Source: CAZIUL01 sp964542475
Lineage (GTDB): Bacteria > Planctomycetota > B15-G4 > CAYZWU01
Assembly (NCBI GenBank): GCA_964542475.1
Contig: CAZIUL010000004.1
Coordinates: 1 to 64,000, forward strand
Length of the DNA: 64,000 nt
Reading direction: 5' to 3'
The notes under the pieces were generated by a model. It had not been told where the DNA came from, searched no databases, and saw only the letters and a list, made by a program, of their open reading frames with translations. Both the position numbers and the translations under genes were made by a program. Shown here piece by piece: positions 35,001 through 43,545 of the stretch (position 1 is its first letter; every line of letters begins with the position of its first letter).

Positions 35001-36883
35001 CCCTGCTTTACCCTGATAAGGGCCGCTTCTCATATTACGAGGCCGAGCTCATCGACTTTTTGATCCGTTCCCTGAATCAGTACACGACACTGGGTATCGG
35101 CCCGCTTGAAGCGATCGAGCCTTCTGACCCAGGTACTGAGGATACACCTGAAGCAGAAACAGAGGGCACACCTCCGCAACCAGAAGTAACAGAGGACATC
35201 CCCCCCCAGCCGGAAGAAACAGAGGGCACACCTCCGCAACCCGAGAATACAGAGGAAAATACAGCCCCGCCCGAGCCCGAGCAGCCATCTATCATGGCAG
35301 GCCTCAACAAGAACTCCCTTCCTCCGGTGCTTCGAGATAAGTTTTTCAAGAAAAACAGCAAAGACGCCGGCGAAGAGGCTGCCAAAGAAAAGGGTGTCGT
35401 TGACACCATAAACAACCCATGGTCGGCTGAAGACATCAAGATCGATGAATTAAGCCTGTCCGAAAGATACAACGAGATCCTTCCCGAGGCCCTGCACCTG
35501 GTAAACATGTGGCAATCTGAACCTGAAAAGCTTGTTTCCACGATGAGGGCTCTGCTTTGCCATCTGCTTCTCAGGCGGATACCGCATCTCGAGAATGAAT
35601 GCCTCTCAGCGGCAAAAGAGGCTTGGGTACATGACCCTGCTTGCGGGCCGGTTGCCAGGTATCTCTATTTGAACGGAGAGCATGACCGGGATTTGAAGCT
35701 TGCGATAACCATGCTCGGGCCTGTCGTTCTTCTGGTCCCCGAAGATGTTAAAAGCATTTCGCTTCTTGCTCCTATGATTGCAATGCAGGGTTCAGTCGGA
35801 TTGAGCAAAGCCTGCCTGTCGCAGATCAAGATCCTGGCATCCAACCCGTTGGAGCCTAAATGGGTCGAAGCTGAAATCAACCTTCTGTTGAATAACAGGG
35901 TGGGAGCCCTAGATATCTGCAAAGAACTCATTGATTGCGAACCTGGTAATTACGAAGTGTTCGAGAACATCCTTGGGACCCTTGTCCGGCTGGAAGCCGC
36001 GGATGAGATCAACCGAGCCCTGACACCGATCCTGCAGGAGAGGAAACTCGATGATGAGGAACTGGAACAGATAATTGCCTATCTCGAAGAATCCGACTTC
36101 GCCCAAAACAGGTTGACACTGGCGAAAAACCTCCTCGAGGGCATGACTTCCATTCAGCGTTTCAAGCTGATTAAAATCCTTTCGCGTTACTACTTGAAAT
36201 CGCGTGACAAAAGAGGCATGGACGAACTGGCTGACAGGCTTCTGGATTCGCTCGAACTCGAAAACAGGGAGATCGAAAGAGAAACCCTTTTCCAGGCCTT
36301 TCTATCGGTTGGGACCGGCCTCCGTCGCCTGAACCAAGAAGAGAAAACCCTGGATAAGGCACTCGTGATGATGGAACACGCGTTTCTTATCCATCCGGAC
36401 CGCTGGGACACACTGCTTGTAATAATCGACATGATGCAAGCAATGGACAAGCCCATGAAAGCATCCGGATACAGGATGCTTCTAAAAAGACTCAGGCCCA
36501 ATGACAAAGAGAACATTCTGGCGCTTGCCGAGAGCTTGTTCTTCGAGCTGGGAGAGTTTCAGAAGGCTTATGACCTGGTAAAGCACAGCAGACCGCTCCT
36601 CAAGAAAAAGCCCGAACTCGTTATGCAGATCAGGTTGGGGCATCTCTTCGTCCAAGGCAAAATCAAGCGTCTGCTTCAGGAGCTGCATGATCTCGGCGGC
36701 TATAGAAATGACATTGTTTCGCCAAAGATGATGTTCCTCATTGCATCCATCCTGTACATCCAGGAGGATTATGCTAGATCCAAGCGCATCTATTCAGAGC
36801 TCGTCAGCAAGTTCGAACAATCCCCTTACACCGCGAAAAGCAGGTATTTCCTGGAGCGCATATCCGCCATCGAAGAGAAGTGA
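32009..36883 (+). CDS. Giant membrane-anchored TPR-repeat protein
   Basis: A 1,624-residue protein. A basic cytoplasmic tail (~75 residues) precedes one membrane helix at ~84-100 (IYLVAGAILYLLLF); the rest should be periplasmic. It is mostly TPR-like helical repeats (for example FEKALDVFRQIL, AYSAALKELEIVLERDPSDFETV, AYDLVKHSRPLL). Two low-complexity linkers interrupt it: a QE repeat near residues 822-848 and a TEGTPPQPE repeat near 1051-1080. TPR proteins act as scaffolds, and its place beside an exosortase locus recalls the TPR protein PrsT of such loci, though it is far larger. The start is uncertain: GTG 32009 has no good ribosome site, and ATG 32078 is an alternative. Confidence 0.82.
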   Translation: MSFVVSKKFKKKAEGKLGSQAACMEKNKHKRIVLSERAGVPTEKPASGQEGDACLEDWNANSYKHRGVIKRKKSRFPALIIKVSPIYLVAGAILYLLLFTAKDINYLQIGRDCFDSHRFTETVHYLDMAIEKETYSGADLLDTLFLRARTLNILQARKGAIADLDEFIRLKPSWEKVVNARKLKGEIYMIENDFEKALDVFRQILAELNLNDTGNRNTFQGQAAAAAYNLSNSLLEEIQKIFAGSVAEYSRKFDAIEDYVTDLHNDRDLSSVSDCLVGCVSENLQKKILELTAEARSNYRYAYEMLKDYPLQQSFDPTSSIFLSSILYRSKKYFPAMLECTLALKEPLRIIHRRAFQQTMADIYWDVSCFGNAADIFQSIEYPSQDPVQLGILRRNTILLHLKEKNYDRIIEEVGTSPDEYENDLVIKYCLGAALLEKNNIPAATVLLTEIVNVIKAGETPNYLKGSPARKGSFERLYDAHLSTGSNRLALDVLNSGLDLFPDETEFYSKRAALLYDRLNRPADAAEDYLYLLEHGPRDHEFFSRWRQSAEVDFQSLTGLTYAERADQLLTKLERKERDIGGTKKRLPELAMAASFSEADKEPLLKLALSEVLMKRGRGNQGKSIIRILTRSMPLILEFHFLLGRMYYDEGAYSAALKELEIVLERDPSDFETVKMAIDCHRKLNDIIGEGRLIQNQLSLDDPETTGWINAKLDFESGNNSAFITKYTSLKNLSEPVQDDMDLMACRAYTEQGCFALATEMVDAAIEKNQKNIETLTLKLRLLFAQPAGAEDNSNETAAVDDADPGTSENEQATEDVAEQGQEQEQEQEQEQEQEQEQEQEQEQEQEQARDEKPSEFELLIDEIRACSTSLHVSNIDELLNLLMDADRPDLAVRLMEGIETTFQMPSETLRTTARAYKLLNKHDAATNLLVEKSSTPDDLRYAFSMIFTEGGPDTEKAFEGLVYAAIDAEDSELLLCAAGSLALNGFTKASANMLDQALLYPDKGRFSYYEAELIDFLIRSLNQYTTLGIGPLEAIEPSDPGTEDTPEAETEGTPPQPEVTEDIPPQPEETEGTPPQPENTEENTAPPEPEQPSIMAGLNKNSLPPVLRDKFFKKNSKDAGEEAAKEKGVVDTINNPWSAEDIKIDELSLSERYNEILPEALHLVNMWQSEPEKLVSTMRALLCHLLLRRIPHLENECLSAAKEAWVHDPACGPVARYLYLNGEHDRDLKLAITMLGPVVLLVPEDVKSISLLAPMIAMQGSVGLSKACLSQIKILASNPLEPKWVEAEINLLLNNRVGALDICKELIDCEPGNYEVFENILGTLVRLEAADEINRALTPILQERKLDDEELEQIIAYLEESDFAQNRLTLAKNLLEGMTSIQRFKLIKILSRYYLKSRDKRGMDELADRLLDSLELENREIERETLFQAFLSVGTGLRRLNQEEKTLDKALVMMEHAFLIHPDRWDTLLVIIDMMQAMDKPMKASGYRMLLKRLRPNDKENILALAESLFFELGEFQKAYDLVKHSRPLLKKKPELVMQIRLGHLFVQGKIKRLLQELHDLGGYRNDIVSPKMMFLIASILYIQEDYARSKRIYSELVSKFEQSPYTAKSRYFLERISAIEEK
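34472..34552 (+). repeat. CAGGAR hexanucleotide repeat coding for poly-(Gln-Glu)
   Basis: About 13.5 units of CAGGAA or CAGGAG in the middle of the TPR protein encode alternating Gln-Glu. Slippage would add or remove pairs of residues without shifting frame. Confidence 0.95.
35159..35248 (+). repeat. 30-bp in-frame tandem repeat in the TPR gene
   Basis: Three 30-bp units encode TEGTPPQPEV, TEDIPPQPEE and TEGTPPQPEN. The Pro/Glu/Thr-rich linker has the same unit length and similar composition as the tail encoded at 1-90. Confidence 0.9.
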
Positions 36884-36933
36884 CACGGCGCTCCGTACCT
36901 CCTCTCGAAAGGCACGGCTTCCCCTGTTACATA

Positions 36934-36996
36934 TCCCGCATATTTCATCCTCTTCTGCTACGGCACATCGCGACAAAGAGCATGAAACAAGCGGGA
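36934..36996 (-). mobile_element. Short (63-bp) derivative of the palindromic element, copy G
   Basis: It keeps only the outer ~33 bases of the right arm and ~30 bases of the left arm, joined directly, and ends TCCCGC and GCGGGA, which are complementary. Borders are TA on the left and CA on the right. It ends 3 bases before the deacetylase stop codon. It shares AAACAAGCGGG with copy H where full copies read AAATAAGCGGG. Confidence 0.85.
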
Positions 36997-36999
36997 CAG

Positions 37000-37878
37000 C
37001 TATCCAATCCGATATTCCGGCCACTTTTCGGGATCTTCGGCAAGAGCGCCGATCGTATCGAATGAAAACCTGTCGAGCAGCCCTTTCAAGCGCGGTTCCG
37101 TTTTCTTGATGTTCACGTAATGCCTGAACGTTTTCATCCCCCCCAGCCGGTGCCTGGGCTGGCCGACATCGAACTCCCAGGGATGCAGGTAGATCACGGC
37201 CGGGTACGATGCCGCGTTCTTGCGCCGTATGGCCCGGTGTGTAAGAAATGCGGGGTAAATCCTGAAGTAACCCCCGCCTCCACAAGGTAGGTTACAAAAA
37301 AGAAGCGGCATGGTCAGCAAAGGAAACTCCACCAGCGCAGCGCAGCTTTGTGTGGCAATCCGCACGGGATTCGTTGGAAAATCCGGTATTCCGTAACGGT
37401 CGTGGATAACCGGAAAAACCGAGGAATCATAGCTGTACCCTTCTTCCATGAGAACGCCCAAACCCCAGGCGGTCTTCCGTGTGATCGAAAAGGTTGACGC
37501 CCTGAATCCTGTAACGCTCTGCCCCGTGAGATCCTGAAGCAGTTTGCGGCTGTCGCCCGCCTCTTTCTTGAACCCATCGCGCCCCAGCTCAGGCAGGGTG
37601 CGGTGGGACATGCCGTGGGAAGCGATCTCATGGCCGGCCGAGGCGATCTCCCTGACCAGCGAACCGTTCGACTTTGCAACCTCTCCCAGCACGAAAAACG
37701 TCGCTTTTACGGATGATGAGGCCAGAAGCTCCAGGATCCGGCATGTGCCTCTCTCCACCCGCCGCTCCATCTCAACACCCCTGTTTCTCCGCACGGCATC
37801 CCTGAAATTGAGCGCGTGGAAGTACTCTTCCACATCAAAGGAAAGGGCGTTCCTGACCTTTTTCGGATCCTTGGTCAT
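37000..37878 (-). CDS. Polysaccharide deacetylase, exosortase-locus type (DUF3473)
   Basis: A 292-residue NodB-fold deacetylase of the subgroup found in exosortase A/EPS loci. It opens with NALSFDVEEYFHALNFRD (metal-binding Asp, conserved subgroup start), has HEIASHGMSHR (the two zinc His), GFRASTFSI (catalytic region) and the C-terminal YLHPWEFD. It would remove acetyl groups from amino sugars of the exported polymer. Its ATG overlaps the stop of the EpsI gene (37875-37878), indicating tight coupling. The stop is 3 bases from repeat copy G. Confidence 0.92.
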   Translation of the reverse strand: MTKDPKKVRNALSFDVEEYFHALNFRDAVRRNRGVEMERRVERGTCRILELLASSSVKATFFVLGEVAKSNGSLVREIASAGHEIASHGMSHRTLPELGRDGFKKEAGDSRKLLQDLTGQSVTGFRASTFSITRKTAWGLGVLMEEGYSYDSSVFPVIHDRYGIPDFPTNPVRIATQSCAALVEFPLLTMPLLFCNLPCGGGGYFRIYPAFLTHRAIRRKNAASYPAVIYLHPWEFDVGQPRHRLGGMKTFRHYVNIKKTEPRLKGLLDRFSFDTIGALAEDPEKWPEYRIG

Positions 37879-38540
37879 TTTGCTTCCAACTCCCTCGACA
37901 CACGATCCAGGCAGGGCAATAAACAGCCGGCGAAATCCGCTATAGAATCCAGGGGACCGCTCCCGCCTTCAGCAGCGGTATCACAGGAAAGCCGGACCAT
38001 GACCGACCACGAGGAAGCCGAAAAGAGACGGCTGAACAGCATAGCGAACTTCTGCTTGACAAAAGAGGCTGTGTCATAGGATGGAGTCCGGTACCAAACA
38101 ACCACATCATGGGTCACTCCATTTCCGCCGTGATATACCCGGAAATGGGTCACCATCTTCTTCGCGGGAAGGCTGCCCGCCAAGGTGAGTTCCAGCCCTT
38201 CCTTGAGCTGAACCTCCCACCCCTGCCCTTCGTAGCACACCTCCGGCGGATGGGTCGTTCGATGGCTGTGGGCGGTAAAAGTGATGCAGAGATGAACGGA
38301 TTTTCTGCCGGGCTTGCTGTAGGTGCGGAACAGGACATTGTCTGTCCCCAGAATCCGCAGCGTACCAGGGGCAAGAAAAGCCTCATCTCCATGCCACTGC
38401 CCGATGTCAATCGGAAAGAAGACGGAGAGCTCAATCGGTTCTTCCCTTTCTCCGGACGACAGGAAATGGGACACGGAGAAGTATGAAGCCCCCAGAAGAA
38501 GCGCAAAGAGGATCCAGAACCTCAGGTGCCGGTTTCGCAT
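37875..38540 (-). CDS. EpsI-type exosortase-associated protein
   Basis: A 221-residue protein of the EpsI (DUF3485) type that accompanies exosortases; in some genomes it is fused to them. I choose ATG 38540 (MRNRHLRFWILFALLLGASYF) because GGAGGGAG lies just upstream and a membrane anchor follows; the frame is open further 5' but overlaps the exosortase gene. The product is a short anchor plus a periplasmic domain with VCYEGQGW and HRTTHPPEVCY, typical of the family. It overlaps the exosortase gene by 19 bases and the deacetylase gene by 4. The exact function is unknown. Confidence 0.88.
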   Translation of the reverse strand: MRNRHLRFWILFALLLGASYFSVSHFLSSGEREEPIELSVFFPIDIGQWHGDEAFLAPGTLRILGTDNVLFRTYSKPGRKSVHLCITFTAHSHRTTHPPEVCYEGQGWEVQLKEGLELTLAGSLPAKKMVTHFRVYHGGNGVTHDVVVWYRTPSYDTASFVKQKFAMLFSRLFSASSWSVMVRLSCDTAAEGGSGPLDSIADFAGCLLPCLDRVSRELEAK

Positions 38541-39385
38541 GGCTCCCTCCGAAAAAAAGGAACCGCCCGCAGAACACGGCTCAGCCCAATCATAACTGCG
38601 AGTGACACGGCGTAGATTGCCAGTCCCGATCCGTAATGAACAACACCGCCGGCCGCATCCTTCCCCAGGTAGTGGACAACCAGGCAAAGAAAACAGATAC
38701 GCAGAATGTTTGAGAGCAAGGCGATCGGCACGGACAACACGATGAAAACCGCGCGGCCGCAGAAGCTCAGCGAAGTGAACTCCACCGCGTAGAGCACTCC
38801 CAAGGCCAACAGCGCGATCAGGGAGCGCAGGCCGGAGCATGGGCTGGCCACCTCAAGGGTGGCCCCGCTTGCGAAAACAAGCGATGAACCTTCTTCATGC
38901 ACCGCCGCTCCCATGAATTTTGCCAGGGTTGTGGATGAGGTTATGGCCAGGTTCTTCAGCACAAGGGTTGCGTCGAGAACCCAGTTCATCGGCAGGGGTA
39001 TGGCAAAGTAAAGGTAACAGACAGGAAAAAGCAGTTTTCGCAAAACCTTCCATCCCCGGAAATAGAGGATCGTTCCCCCCATCAGAATCGGCAGGGTGAA
39101 TCCGGAAGGAGAGTAGACCTCCAGAAAGACGGCCAGAAGGTGAAGAACGAGCGCGGGGAGGATCAGCACAAGCCCAAGATAGCTGGGTTCGGGATCGATC
39201 CGCTCGATCTCTTCGCGGCGCCGGAAAAGCAGCCACAAGAAAACAGCCGGAACCAGGAATCCATGAGCGAACGACGAGTCAGGCGCTGTCCAGCGCATGT
39301 ACAGCCAGTACCATGTATAAAAGTATGTCAAGCCTGTCAGAAGGAGCAGGCAGGCAACGCGTACAACGCTCCAATGCATGGTCAT
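38522..39385 (-). CDS. Exosortase (EPS-type, EpsH-like)
   Basis: A 287-residue integral membrane transpeptidase with about eight helices. The proposed catalytic set is present: Cys183 in SPCSGLRSL, Arg229 in SNILRI and His250 in VVHYGSG. Exosortases cleave and anchor proteins bearing a PEP-CTERM-like tail, while those in EPS loci may also serve polymer secretion. No protein in this window ends with such a tail, so any protein substrate lies elsewhere. The ATG overlaps the upstream GT4 stop (39382-39385), and EpsI overlaps its 3' end, so these genes form one translationally coupled block. Confidence 0.93.
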   Translation of the reverse strand: MTMHWSVVRVACLLLLTGLTYFYTWYWLYMRWTAPDSSFAHGFLVPAVFLWLLFRRREEIERIDPEPSYLGLVLILPALVLHLLAVFLEVYSPSGFTLPILMGGTILYFRGWKVLRKLLFPVCYLYFAIPLPMNWVLDATLVLKNLAITSSTTLAKFMGAAVHEEGSSLVFASGATLEVASPCSGLRSLIALLALGVLYAVEFTSLSFCGRAVFIVLSVPIALLSNILRICFLCLVVHYLGKDAAGGVVHYGSGLAIYAVSLAVMIGLSRVLRAVPFFRREPCETGT

Positions 39386-40524
39386 GCCTTTACAATAAGC
39401 CCTAGAACCCTCGCTGCGTTGGCATCCCAGGTAAAAGCGCCTTCTTCGATATGCCGCCTGGCTGCCTTTCCAAGCCTTTCCCTGAGTTTATCATCGGAAA
39501 CCAGCCTGCTAAGAGCGGCCCCCATCTCGTCGAGGTTGTCCGGCTCGAAAAGAAGCCCGGTCTCTTCTTCTTTTATTATTTCCAGGATGTTGCTCAGGCG
39601 CGGAGCCACCACAGCCCTGCCGGAGGCCATATATTCGAACAGCTTCAACGGCGAAGAATAACCGGTCACAGCGGACTGAAGGGCTATGTCGGTGGCTGCG
39701 AGCGCGTCAGGCACCTGATCGCGCTTCAGGATACCGGTCCACACGACCCGGTCGCCCAGTTTCCTCTCCTCCACAACCTTCTCCAGCTCCTGCCGCACAG
39801 GCCCGTCCCCGACCAGCATGAGCTTGATGTTCGGATCGGAGAGCTGTCCATCAAGCAGGCTGAGCACCAGGTGCAGCTGGTGCCATTCCCTGAAAAAACC
39901 GACAAAACCGATCACAACGGATCCGGTAAGGCCGTAACGCTCCCTGAAGACGCTGCCGTTCCTGTTTTCGTACTGGCCGGGATCGATGCCGTTGTGTATG
40001 ACAACAAGCCTTTCCGGGGCAACTCCCTGGTCAACGTAGATCTTTTTCAGCGCGGCTGAAACAACCAGGACATGAGTGGACCACTTAAGGATGAAGCGCT
40101 CTGAAGCCCTGGCAAGCCACCCGAATCTAAGCCGTCCCGTTTCACGCATCTCCAGTGCGAGCGGCGAATTCACCTCGAGCAGCACGGGAAGCCGCGACAT
40201 GCGCGCGGCAAGCACTCCCGCAAAGTTGCCCAGCGCGTAGCGTTCATAAATAAAATCCGGCCTGCGGCGTAAGGTTTTCATCCAGAGCCAGAACGCTGCA
40301 GGCAGGCTGTAAGCGTATTCGAAAAGCTCGATGAGCGGGGAAGGCAGAACATCGAACAACCGCTTCCAGAAACGGCTCTCCCCACCCATGCTGATCGATT
40401 CCTCTGCGGTCAGGCCCATCTCTTCGACCTCATGGCCTGCCCGCCGGAATGCATCTATCATGGATCGTATGTGCACATACTGCCCATCCCGGGACTTGAT
40501 CCTGTGATGATAGAGAATTCGCAC
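39382..40524 (-). CDS. Glycosyltransferase family 4 protein (exosortase locus)
   Basis: A 380-residue GT-B enzyme. The N-terminus MRILYHHRIKSRDGQYVHIR is the acceptor-side start; the donor domain has VVIGFVGFFREWH, LMLVGDGPVRQELE and SPLKLFEYMASGRAVVAP. The start is GTG at 40524. It probably adds a sugar to the lipid-linked repeat unit of the exported polymer. Repeat copy H lies 30 bases upstream of the start. Its stop overlaps the exosortase start. Confidence 0.9.
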   Translation of the reverse strand: MRILYHHRIKSRDGQYVHIRSMIDAFRRAGHEVEEMGLTAEESISMGGESRFWKRLFDVLPSPLIELFEYAYSLPAAFWLWMKTLRRRPDFIYERYALGNFAGVLAARMSRLPVLLEVNSPLALEMRETGRLRFGWLARASERFILKWSTHVLVVSAALKKIYVDQGVAPERLVVIHNGIDPGQYENRNGSVFRERYGLTGSVVIGFVGFFREWHQLHLVLSLLDGQLSDPNIKLMLVGDGPVRQELEKVVEERKLGDRVVWTGILKRDQVPDALAATDIALQSAVTGYSSPLKLFEYMASGRAVVAPRLSNILEIIKEEETGLLFEPDNLDEMGAALSRLVSDDKLRERLGKAARRHIEEGAFTWDANAARVLGLIVKA

Positions 40525-40553
40525 CCGGATTTGTCCTTCCTGAATCCTTCCTG

Positions 40554-40617
40554 ACCCGCATATTTCATCCTCTTCTGCTGCGGCGCCTCGCCGCGAAGAG
40601 TATGAAACAAGCGGGCT
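40554..40617 (-). mobile_element. Short (64-bp) derivative of the palindromic element, copy H
   Basis: Same internally deleted design as copy G: outer right arm (CCCGCATATTTCATCCTC) joined to outer left arm (CGCGAAGAGTATGAAACAAG). The right border is TA; the left reads TG. It splits the exopolysaccharide locus between the GT4 and O-ligase genes. Confidence 0.85.
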
Positions 40618-40701
40618 AACCTTTCACTGCCGTTCATTATATCCGGGCAGCGACAAAATGAGAACCTATCATACCTTGGCTCGTCCGGCCATGCCCGCAA
40701 A

Positions 40702-42027
40702 TCATGCCTGATCCCTGGACGGCAAGTAGCCGTCATCCGAGCGCACCGAAAGCACGGGCGGACCTTCGGCTTTCTCGGTATCATACGCCGTGACAGCCAG
40801 GAAACCCAACGCCACCGACAGGCCCACAATCTGGTACATCAGGTCAAACTGGCCCCGGTTCAGAAACACTGCACCAACAAGGTAAGCAAACAACGACACC
40901 TCGAACATGTTCGCGTAGTTCGAAACCCAACCAAGGCCGTGCCGGAGCCTGACCTGTTTTTTCAGTTTCCTCAGCTTCCAGAGCGTCGTCACAATCACCA
41001 ATCCGAAGACAATGAACGCCACTGTGCCGGCTTCGGCCCAGATCTGCAGGAAGCTGTTGTGCGCCACATGAGGCGTGAGCCCTCCGGTGGCGGCCAGCTG
41101 CTCCCTGATCGGGCAGTAAGCGAGGTAGTTGTAATAGAAGTTGCCCAGTCCCACACCAAAAAAAGGGTTTGCCTTTATCATCACAAACGCGGTCTTCCAG
41201 GCGATTATCCTGCTAGCCGCAGAGGCCTCCTTGAGATCGGAGATTGTCTTCAGCCTTTCCACGTACTCCGGCGGGATAAAGATCAAGAAAATCACGCCTG
41301 CGACCAATGCCCCGCCAAGCCCGAGAAGCTTGTACCTGCTCCTTGCCGTAATGAACAGGTATGCCATGACAAGAGCGAGAAAGCCCCCCCTGGACTGTGT
41401 GGCGACCACGGTGGCAACCGTCAAAAGCGCTGTAATGCGCAAGAACCATTTCACCCTCTTGTCCTTCTCTTCCATGGCAAGGTAGAAAAGAAAAGGGAGG
41501 TTCATCACCATCGCGAGTGAAAAGTCGTTGTTGTCCTGCAGAAGACCTCCGGGACCGCGAAGAATATCTCCGCCCATAAAACCGAAAATGCCCCCCTTGA
41601 AGCCGTAAAAACCCAGAGAAAGGGCAATGGTCCAGACCATTACCCTTATCTTCCATTTCTCATCCACGATCGCCACGGTGAAGATGGCGATGAGAACGAT
41701 CTTGGCGAACTCTTCATACTTACCGTAAGCCATCCCATCCATAATGAAGTTCACGATCACCGAAAGAACTACCAAAACAGTGAGAAGGAGCAGTAGATGG
41801 TTCCGCAGCTCCGACACGTAAAACTTCTTGCGGCCGTGGATAAAAAAGCCCAGAAACATGACGATGGCCACGATGAAGGAGAAGCGGATATCCCTCGCAA
41901 AGCCCCAGCACAGGTCCGGGGCGCGCATGTACGCCAGCCATGTGAACATCACGAGACCGTAAAAAGGCCTCATGAAGACCATTGGCAGCGATCCTAAAAC
42001 GAAAAGTGTAACCAGGATATCACGCAT
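40702..42027 (-). CDS. O-antigen ligase-like protein, exosortase A-associated
   Basis: A 441-residue membrane protein with about 11 helices, fitting the probable O-glycosylation ligase family of exosortase A loci. Visible signatures are the N-terminal YGLVMFTWLAYMRAPDLCWG, GGDILRGPGGLLQDNNDF, ATQSRGGFLALV and the large periplasmic loop with GVGLGNFYYNYL and HVAHNSFLQIWAEAG, which holds the Wzy/WaaL-type functional His and Arg. It would polymerise or ligate the lipid-linked glycan at the outer face of the inner membrane. It overlaps the preceding glycosyltransferase gene by 8 bases. Confidence 0.92.
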   Translation of the reverse strand: MRDILVTLFVLGSLPMVFMRPFYGLVMFTWLAYMRAPDLCWGFARDIRFSFIVAIVMFLGFFIHGRKKFYVSELRNHLLLLLTVLVVLSVIVNFIMDGMAYGKYEEFAKIVLIAIFTVAIVDEKWKIRVMVWTIALSLGFYGFKGGIFGFMGGDILRGPGGLLQDNNDFSLAMVMNLPFLFYLAMEEKDKRVKWFLRITALLTVATVVATQSRGGFLALVMAYLFITARSRYKLLGLGGALVAGVIFLIFIPPEYVERLKTISDLKEASAASRIIAWKTAFVMIKANPFFGVGLGNFYYNYLAYCPIREQLAATGGLTPHVAHNSFLQIWAEAGTVAFIVFGLVIVTTLWKLRKLKKQVRLRHGLGWVSNYANMFEVSLFAYLVGAVFLNRGQFDLMYQIVGLSVALGFLAVTAYDTEKAEGPPVLSVRSDDGYLPSRDQA

Positions 42028-43483
42028 GGTAGTTCGCCGGTACCTCCGATGAAATCAGCTGTTTACCGCTACAAATGGAAGAAACCTTTCCTTGTGTCAA
42101 CAAAACCAACATCGTTGAAAGGCGGCCGACCAGCCTGTCGACCGCGTACTCCTTCACACCGGCCCACCCATCTCCTCCGTCAAAATCGTTCTCTATGGCC
42201 CTTTCGAGCGCCCTGGTAATGCCTGCCTCGTCATCGAGATCAGCCAGCAGATAGGGAACCCCGCTCTCTTTCAAGAGCCTGTGAATGGCCCCGCCCGGCT
42301 TCGATAGTGATACAATCGGCTTCTTCAAGGCAAAATACTCGAAAAGCTTGCTGGGAACCTGGATTTCAGGAGTATCCCCCATGACCCCTAACAGCAGAAG
42401 GATGTCCGCTTCGCTCGCGTGTTTCAATGCATCCGCGTGAGACACCCTTCCGCCGAAAAAAACCGCATCTTCCATCCCGAGCGACCGGGCCTGCTCCCTG
42501 AGCTCATCCTCATCATCCACGTCACCGTAAAACTCGATGCCCAGCGATTGTCCGGCGGAGCTGCTACGGCCCTGTTCAAGCGATGCCAGCCCGGCAATAA
42601 GATGGCGGGGGGAGCGCAGGCCGTAGATGTTTCCCGTGTGAACCAGGCTGAGTTTGCCGCTCCCGGCAGCCGCTCCCTCGGCGCCTGTCTGAGGTAAAGC
42701 GTCTAGCGGCCTGACAAGCTTCGGGTCGAAGCCGTTGTTCAGTGTCACGAACCTGTCCGTGTTCGGGTAGCGGTGCCTGAACCGCTCTTCCAGGGCCTTC
42801 GTGTTGGACACGACAAGATCAGCCCCGCGGATCACCATTTCCTCGAGCCGAAGGTTCAGTCTCTCCAGTGAGCCGAACGGATTGTCATCCTTGAATGGGT
42901 TGTCTGCCCAGGGATCCCTGAAATCAGCCACCCATTGCACCGGAAAAAGAGAACGCAGAAAAAGCGCCGCAAGATGACACGAGTACGGAGGGGCGCTGGA
43001 GAAGATCACATCCGGACGGCTGCTCATCATTACTGGAAGCGCTCGTATGACAGCTCCCGGAATGAAACTCAACATGCTGTCAGGAGTCTTGACGAGGCGG
43101 GAAATGTAATCGAGCACCGAGCGAGAGCGTGTGCTCCCGTTCGCGTTCCGGCACACGCCTCGTGAACGGTCATCCGAAGCAGATCTGTCTTTTGAGGCCG
43201 TGCCTGAATCCCGGCGGCTTCCAAGGAGCGCGTTTCTGATGCGGGCCGCGATCTCGACGATGTCCGGGCTCGGAGCACGCCTGACTTTTATTCCCGATCC
43301 GATGCCGGACATGAGATCGTGGTCCACCGGATTCCGCGCAAAATCCGAACAGGAAACAACATGCACGTTCCATCCGAGCGCTTTCAGCTCCTTTGATATG
43401 TTCATGATCCTGTGAGTACCCGCGGCCGCAATGGGCGGGTAGTAGTAGGAGAGGATCAGGATTGTGTTGGATGTTGTGTCCAT
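42020..43483 (-). CDS. Glycosyltransferase family 4 protein (exosortase locus)
   Basis: A 487-residue GT-B enzyme. I use ATG 43483 (MDTTSNTILILSYYYPPIAA) rather than a TTG at 43504 that falls in a GGTTCA-type simple repeat. The N-terminal domain has the long basic insert common in WcaI/WbuB-like GT4 proteins; the donor domain shows FGGRVSHADALKHA and PSKLFEYFALKKPIVSLSKP. It likely adds one sugar to the repeat unit of the exported polymer. It overlaps the O-ligase gene by 8 bases. Confidence 0.87.
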   Translation of the reverse strand: MDTTSNTILILSYYYPPIAAAGTHRIMNISKELKALGWNVHVVSCSDFARNPVDHDLMSGIGSGIKVRRAPSPDIVEIAARIRNALLGSRRDSGTASKDRSASDDRSRGVCRNANGSTRSRSVLDYISRLVKTPDSMLSFIPGAVIRALPVMMSSRPDVIFSSAPPYSCHLAALFLRSLFPVQWVADFRDPWADNPFKDDNPFGSLERLNLRLEEMVIRGADLVVSNTKALEERFRHRYPNTDRFVTLNNGFDPKLVRPLDALPQTGAEGAAAGSGKLSLVHTGNIYGLRSPRHLIAGLASLEQGRSSSAGQSLGIEFYGDVDDEDELREQARSLGMEDAVFFGGRVSHADALKHASEADILLLLGVMGDTPEIQVPSKLFEYFALKKPIVSLSKPGGAIHRLLKESGVPYLLADLDDEAGITRALERAIENDFDGGDGWAGVKEYAVDRLVGRLSTMLVLLTQGKVSSICSGKQLISSEVPANYHA

Positions 43484-43490
43484 GAGTATT

Positions 43491-43532
43491 GGTTCAGGGT
43501 TCAAGGTACAAGGATCAAGGTTCAGGATTCAG
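43491..43532 (+). repeat. GGTTCA/AAGGTT simple repeat
   Basis: An irregular array of GGTTCAGG, GTTCAAGG, TACAAGG and TTCAGGATT units upstream of the glycosyltransferase gene. A shorter relative, on the opposite strand, lies near 48969-48994 next to the dTDP-rhamnose reductase stop codon. Confidence 0.7.
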
Positions 43533-43545
43533 ACAAAGTTTAACT

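Noticed and set aside
37875..38840. A longer EpsI-type protein starting at 38840
   Set aside because: The extra 100 codons overlap the exosortase gene in another frame; ATG 38540 has a strong ribosome site and begins the membrane anchor.
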